A stretch of DNA of 64,000 nt, taken from assembly GCA_014058105.1 (NCBI GenBank), contig JACGCM010002671.1, positions 1,116,001-1,180,000 of the forward strand, written 5' to 3'. The notes under the pieces were generated by a model. It saw only the letters and a list, made by a program, of their open reading frames with translations, had not been told where the DNA came from and searched no databases. The stretch is from Kingdonia uniflora (taxonomy: Eukaryota > Streptophyta > Magnoliopsida > Ranunculales > Circaeasteraceae). How positions within the stretch are numbered: the first letter of the stretch is position 1; each line of letters begins with the position of its first letter. This document shows, one piece after another, positions 59,350-64,000 of the stretch. The translations under genes and the position numbers were made by a program.

Positions 59350-59975
59350 ACAACATAGTTATTCAAATATACACGCTCTCTGTGGGTCGTTTATTGAGTC
59401 AATCAATTCGATCTGGCAGAGATGCACTATACAGTTATTCAATATTCAAGATATCTCATTACAGTCACTTATTAATACGCTCAATTCGACCTGTGACTGA
59501 GACCTACAACATAGTTATTCAAATATACACGCTCTTTGAGGGTCGCTTATTGAGTCAATCAATTCGATCTGGTAGAGATGTACTATACAGCTATTCAATA
59601 TTCAAGATATCTCATTACGATCACTTATTGATACGTTCAATTCAACCTGTGACTGAGACCTACAACATAGTTATTCAAATATACACGCTCTCCGAGGGTC
59701 GCTTATTGAGTCAATCAATTCGATCTGGCAGAGATGCACTATACAGCAATTCAATATTCATTATATCTTATTACAGTTGCTTATTAATACGCTCAATTTG
59801 ACCAGTAACTGAGACCTACAGCATAGTTCTTCCAGTATACACGCTCTCCCGAGGGTCGCTTATTGAGTCAATCAATTCAATCTGGCCAAGACACGCTTTA
59901 CAGCTATTCACCATTCAATGCATCTCTTTATGGCTGCCTATTGAATTGTTCAATTTGACCTATACAAAAGAGAAT
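59350..59975 (+). repeat. 156-bp tandem repeat array of element B
   Basis: Units start at 59351, 59507, 59663 and 59819, exactly 156 bp apart, each beginning caacatagtt or a close variant. Since 156 is 52 codons, one plus-strand frame is open over 139 codons without ATG. The same unit type recurs in element C at 63600-64000. Confidence 0.92.
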
Positions 59976-60111
59976 ACAACATCGTTGTAATCATATATCT
60001 CTAGATGGTCGAGATAATAAAGCAAAAACATTTTTTACTAAACGTTTGACATTTTTTTTATAGCAAAGACATATTTATACTCTGTCTGATTACAATTAAC
60101 TATTCCTCACG

Positions 60112-62534
60112 CTACAGGCATACAATATTTGAACCTTCCCCAGGACCAGGCAAAAGTAAGGTAGGGAAAGGTATCGCAACATCAACTACAGCAGGAGACG
60201 CATTCAGCAGTTCCGTAACTCTCGGCATCAGATTATCTAGATAATACAACCGCATTAGCTGCATATCGTACTCCATACCATGCTCAGACGAAGCAGCCAA
60301 TATCAAATCACGCTCTTGCCGCAATTTTTCTACATCAGCATGCAACATCGTCATAGTATGTAATGTAGCATTATCTGCAGTCAACAGCATAGCTTCACCA
60401 AGTTCGGTATTCACCTTGTTTAGCTCGTCCTCAAGATCCTTGCATCGATCTACCAGACACTCTTTCACCTTCCACAACGAATCTTTATACTACTTTGTTA
60501 TCTGCACACTTTAACTCATATCCCACTTTATTAGTTGCAACTTCTCACACAACGCCTGACAATACTTGTTATCATTTTCTGCATCCACCGATGGTTGCAA
60601 CTCCTTATACTTTGCATGGAGCTCCTCAAAAACTACATTACCTTGCATACATTCTAGCTCCAAGGCTTGCTTTTCCCCCTCTAGACCGGCGATCTGCGCG
60701 TCACACTTATTGATGGTTACGTTCAGTTCTTGGTCTTTTTTTGTACATACTGCTTCATGGGTTCTGACACGATCACTTTTTCTCAGACAAAAATCTCGAG
60801 CCTCACGCAAATCCCTCTTCAACTGTTTTAGACGATCTCACATAATACGGAGTTCTGCATCTTCTTGCTTTAACATATTAGCATTATCTATTGCTTCCAA
60901 CTGTAGATACAACAGATCATTCTTCTATTTTTTAATCGTACTTGACAGATCCAGTATTTGTTGATTTGCAGCCATGGTTTCCAATTTTTTCTTCTTTAAA
61001 GATTATTTCCACAGTTCGACTTCATTATTAGCAGTCAATATCTCTGTCCTTACATGATAACTTTATAGTCACAGCGTTTAGCCAACTCTGAAGATCCAAC
61101 ATATCAGCTCCAGCTTCAAGTTCAACAAGGTCATATTTTTAATCACCAACAAATACTGCTGCAATTATGCAGTCAGTTCATTATTTAAAGCAGATAAAGC
61201 TGAGAGTTCGTTCTGTTTATTGACTTCAACCTAGAAGAAGAGATAATAAATGACATACATCTATCAACAGATATTCATGCGAGCAAGACAAATCATTCAA
61301 GCCACATTTATTAAGATATGATGTTATTTTTACAACTACATACACAGATCAACTACATTATGCAAAGCACAATTATATGCCACAGTTCAGTTGCCTTATG
61401 GTGGAACCTTACTACTACTCACATCTGCTTGCAGAGGTTCATCAAAGATTACGACCTCTTGATGACGAGTCTTATGTCGTTTGTGACGTAACAGATCTAC
61501 AACCTCCTCCTCCTCAGACTCTTCAGCTCGCGGTTTCAAGGTTGAAGCTCCCCCACCCTCATTACCTTTTGTAAACCACATATTTTTAACCTTATCATTC
61601 TCTACTTCAACATCTTTACCACAACTTGAGATATAGCGTTTAAATTCATTCTCTACTCTCGCAAGGCCGTCCCCATAAAACTCGATCATATCGGCCATCT
61701 GACGTTCGTGATCTACTTTACCAGCATATTTTTCCCGCTTTGGAGTAAGATACTTCTTCAAACACGATTGGGACACTTGCAGACGTTTCTGCATATCTAG
61801 TAAACATACTTTTAACAACTTCACTCTCTTCTCCGAACTCTGCAACAACTTATTACACTCCACCTTTTCCCTCTCTAGACACGCATTATGGTCCTTACAT
61901 CGCTCCAGTTCATCACAAGCATGCTTCATATCATTTTTGAATTGTGTCTGGACCCTTCTATCTTCCTACTTTATATTGAAGAAAAGGATCCTCATTATTC
62001 TTCGCCCCTATAAAATTGAAGCTCATCAGGCAATGGACCTACATCACCCCATATGATGGATACACCAGCCCGAGTTGAGCATCTTTTCGCCTCTATACTA
62101 TAATGATTACGCGCTTCTTGCATTAAGAATTTTACCCGGGCTGGATCTGGCACTACACCTCTCTCAGTTAACAGTTCTAAATAGGCCTCCTTCAAACCCC
62201 GCCCACTATCTACTTCAGCCTCAAAGTAAAGCGTCAAAGACAATAGCAACCTTTGGCACTTTAACTTATCACGCGTATCTACAAACTGCTTATCCTTAAA
62301 GGATTTTCAAAGTAGGACAAACTTACCGCTCTCTTTCCGTAAGATCTCATCCCTCTCAATTTTTATCTTCCCATATCTACATTGAAGCTCGAATAACTCC
62401 TTAAAGGTGTTATCAAAGTTAGACTTATGAAAACGTATCTCATATTCAAGTTTATTGTGTACCTGTTGAATATGATTGATGGAATCCCTTGCTCGACTTA
62501 AGGCCTTCTCAATCTCGCTCACTTTTCCCCTCAA
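60112..62534 (-). pseudogene. element B antisense coiled-coil coding region
   Basis: Five minus-strand blocks in order: 62534-62307 (MRGKVSEIEKALSRARDSIN, NKLEYEIRFHKSNFDNTFKE), 62249-61995 (DSGRGLKEAYLELLTERGVV, WGDVGPLPDELQFY), 61929-61396 (CDELERCKDHNACLEREKVE, EESEEEEVVDLLRHKRHKTR), 60822-60511 and 60477-60112 (DLEDELNKVNTELGEAM, LHADVEKLRQERDLI). Most are heptad-rich, predicted coiled coil, with a basic patch KRHKTR. Blocks are separated by short AT-rich gaps that could be introns. Unlike A, no Transposase_28-like N-part is visible. The protein's role is unknown; it reads against gag-pol, N-terminus towards the 3' LTR. Confidence 0.65.
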
Positions 62535-62602
62535 ACGAACTACCTCCTACATGTAAATTATACATTCACCATCAAAACAACATATATCAATAACTGGTCA
62601 CC

Positions 62603-62612
62603 ATTTTTTATA
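62603..62612 (-). promoter_or_regulatory. candidate TATA box for the element B antisense region
   Basis: The minus strand reads ctataaaaaa about 70 bp upstream of the first antisense block, the same relative arrangement as the box in element A. Confidence 0.3.
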
Positions 62613-62810
62613 GCAGCAGTATTTAAATGTATACCACAACTTCCAATAAAGCCTTTATCACAAATACACATCTCAAGCAGAATTTTTGGGAAACTCAACA
62701 GTCAAAACAAATATTCTTCCAGATAACTAGGAAACCATCAATGCAGCATTTGAAAGACTGGACTTCTCAACCAACATCACTCGCTACACATGTTTCTCCT
62801 ATTATTGGCT

Positions 62811-62823
62811 GAGAGGTGGCAGT
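62811..62823 (+). other. polypurine-like tract of element B
   Basis: gagaggtggcagt, directly before the 3' LTR. Confidence 0.6.
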
Positions 62824-63592
62824 TGTAAAGGCTTATTTCTAATCCTCGTACTGAGTCTGATATTCGAACTCACATAGCTCGAGTAACCTCACTGATAACC
62901 AACCAAGGACTGAGATCAAGCAGATTGTAATACAGACTTCCTCATCTACAGTTCGGGGATATTGAAGCATCCAGTAACATTGCACTGTAAAAGATACTTA
63001 GATGTTCATCAACAGTTCGTATACATACGAACATCGTTAGAGATCGTATCTTTATCAACAGTCTAAAGTTATGGCTAACTCAGATATCCATTAACAGTTC
63101 GAATACATGCGAACATCGTTAGAGATCGTATCTTTACTAACAGTTCAAAGTTACAGCTAAGGTCATCAAGAGATTCGTTACAAGATCAACAATTATCAGA
63201 TAGCAAGACGTTACAAAAAGACCTCATAAAAGACTCATCAAACCTGATATTTGTAATGTTCCTCATTAAAGGAATAACGATCATGTTATAAGACCTATTA
63301 ATAGGACCAGAGAGCTAGAGATTGGGGGAGGTTGCTAATAAAATACATCTGAGAGGGACAACTTTGAGACCTGCTAAGAGACCTTCTCTCTCTCTCTCTC
63401 TCTTTTTGTAATAGCTAGCAATCTATAAACATCTCTTTCTTTTTAAATCTTCAGGAGAGGTCATAGTTTTTAACCCATTCAAGGGTTTTCCACGCTAAAT
63501 CCCGTGTTAGTTACTTTCAGTTCTTAACTAACATTCCATATTTCAAGGGTGTAAGGCACTATCTTCGTCCAATTCGAAAATAGGCTATTATA
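62824..63592 (+). repeat. 3' LTR of element B
   Basis: Starts tgtaaagg; ends ...ttata where the 5' LTR has ttaca, a C-to-T change at the terminal CA. The hairpin is at 63472-63487 and the U3 palindromes at 63015-63032 and 63097-63114. Confidence 0.92.
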
Positions 63593-63597
63593 CTATA
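63593..63597 (+). repeat. right target-site duplication of element B
   Basis: ctata, matching 52862-52866. Confidence 0.85.
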
Positions 63598-63599
63598 TA

Positions 63600-64000
63600 T
63601 CTAAAAGTTGGTTATTGGGTCAAACAGTCCAGCTTACATTCAAACATTTCAAATATACTTCTCATTACGGTTCGCTCAATTCGACCTATACCAGAGAATT
63701 ACTACAACAATTACTACAACATTCAATATTTCTCATTACGGTCGCTTATTAATACGCTTAATTTGACCTGTAACTGAGACCTACAACATAGCTCTTCCAA
63801 TATACACACTCTCCCGAGGGGCACTTATTGCTTTGCTCAAATTTGACCTGGACGAGACTTGTCATACAGCTATTTCAAGATCAATATTTCTTATTACGAT
63901 CGCTTATTGATATGCTCAATTAAACCTGTAACTGAGACCTACAACATAGCTCTTCCAGTATACACGTTGTCCCGAGGGTTGCATATTGAGTTAATTAATT
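63600..64000 (+). repeat. 156-158-bp tandem repeats of element C
   Basis: Units begin 'caacata' at 63784 and 63942 (158 bp apart), with a diverged copy before them. They match the array in element B, placing C in the same family. Confidence 0.8.

Larger units (their letters stand above)
52867..63592 (+). mobile_element. element B: complete Tat-lineage Ty3/Gypsy retrotransposon
   Basis: 10,726 bp with 5' LTR 793 bp and 3' LTR 769 bp, target duplication ctata, primer-binding site, gag, pol (protease, RT, RNase H, a second archaeal-type RNase H, integrase), a 156-bp tandem array, an antisense coiled-coil region and a purine tract. The second RNase H and the long 3' region with antisense coding mark the Tat lineage. 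The LTRs differ at about 6% of sites in the first 390 bp I compared, mostly C/T changes. Gag and pol contain stops, so the copy is inactive. Confidence 0.92.
49754..64000 (+). mobile_element. element C: non-autonomous Tat-type element hosting element B
   Basis: A 5' LTR and primer-binding site are followed by 2.6 kb without gag or pol (the place of B's gag start reads atagcacatctagac where B has atggcaaatctagac, so the ATG is lost), two repeat blocks, then element B inserted at 52867-63592, then 400 bp of 156-bp-type repeats to the window end. The 3' LTR lies outside the window. It looks like a large retrotransposon derivative mobilised in trans. Confidence 0.65.

Noticed and set aside
59382..59801. 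139-codon protein with 52-residue repeats
   Set aside because: No ATG start and fully explained by a 156-bp tandem array; listed only as a curiosity.

Overview
This is nuclear DNA of a flowering plant, most likely a eudicot. The evidence is the set of plant-type transposable elements (an L1-like LINE, a Mutator-like element, Tat-lineage Ty3/Gypsy elements with a second RNase H, a SIRE-type Copia gag, Helitron-like ends), plant splice signals, and relics of the plant gene families NPR1 and OTU. The window is gene-poor. I see no intact host gene, only one possible first exon at the left edge and two or three decayed gene fragments.

Layout. 1-761: candidate first exon and promoter of a leftward gene that leaves the window. 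774-7868: a full-length but inactivated LINE with a 12-bp target-site duplication. 8020-16454: the 3' part of a decayed Tat-lineage Gypsy element (element A): integrase end, tandem repeats, a long antisense coding region, LTR. 16455-23338: unassigned AT-rich DNA. 23339-29227: a Copia (SIRE-like) element with two LTRs and a gag but no pol. 29228-32819: unassigned DNA with an NPR1-family pseudogene fragment and a possible Helitron end. 32829-42771: a 9.9-kb Mutator-like element with about 139-bp terminal inverted repeats and a perfect 9-bp duplication; its transposase gene is split by a 2.8-kb solo LTR (37740-40547). 42781-46326: unassigned DNA with a tRNA-like element and a head-to-tail Helitron junction. 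46327-64000: three related Tat-type elements in sequence: D (reverse), cut by C (forward), cut by B (forward, complete, 10.7 kb, duplication ctata).

Shared logic. Elements A, B and D each carry a tandem-repeat block and a coiled-coil coding region on the strand opposite to gag-pol. In A this region starts with a segment resembling the Pfam Transposase_28 ('putative gypsy type transposon') family, and a TATA-like box lies where an antisense promoter would be expected. The LTRs of B, C and D share a short hairpin whose closing base pair has changed in a compensatory way. These antisense modules, the duplicated CCHC-GRF gene carried by the Mutator-like element, the TTCGAA palindrome arrays in unrelated LTRs, and a small family of tRNA-like cloverleaves are the parts most worth following up. 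All retroelement and transposase reading frames contain stops or frameshifts, so I regard every element here as non-autonomous today. All family assignments come from reading motifs; no database search was run.
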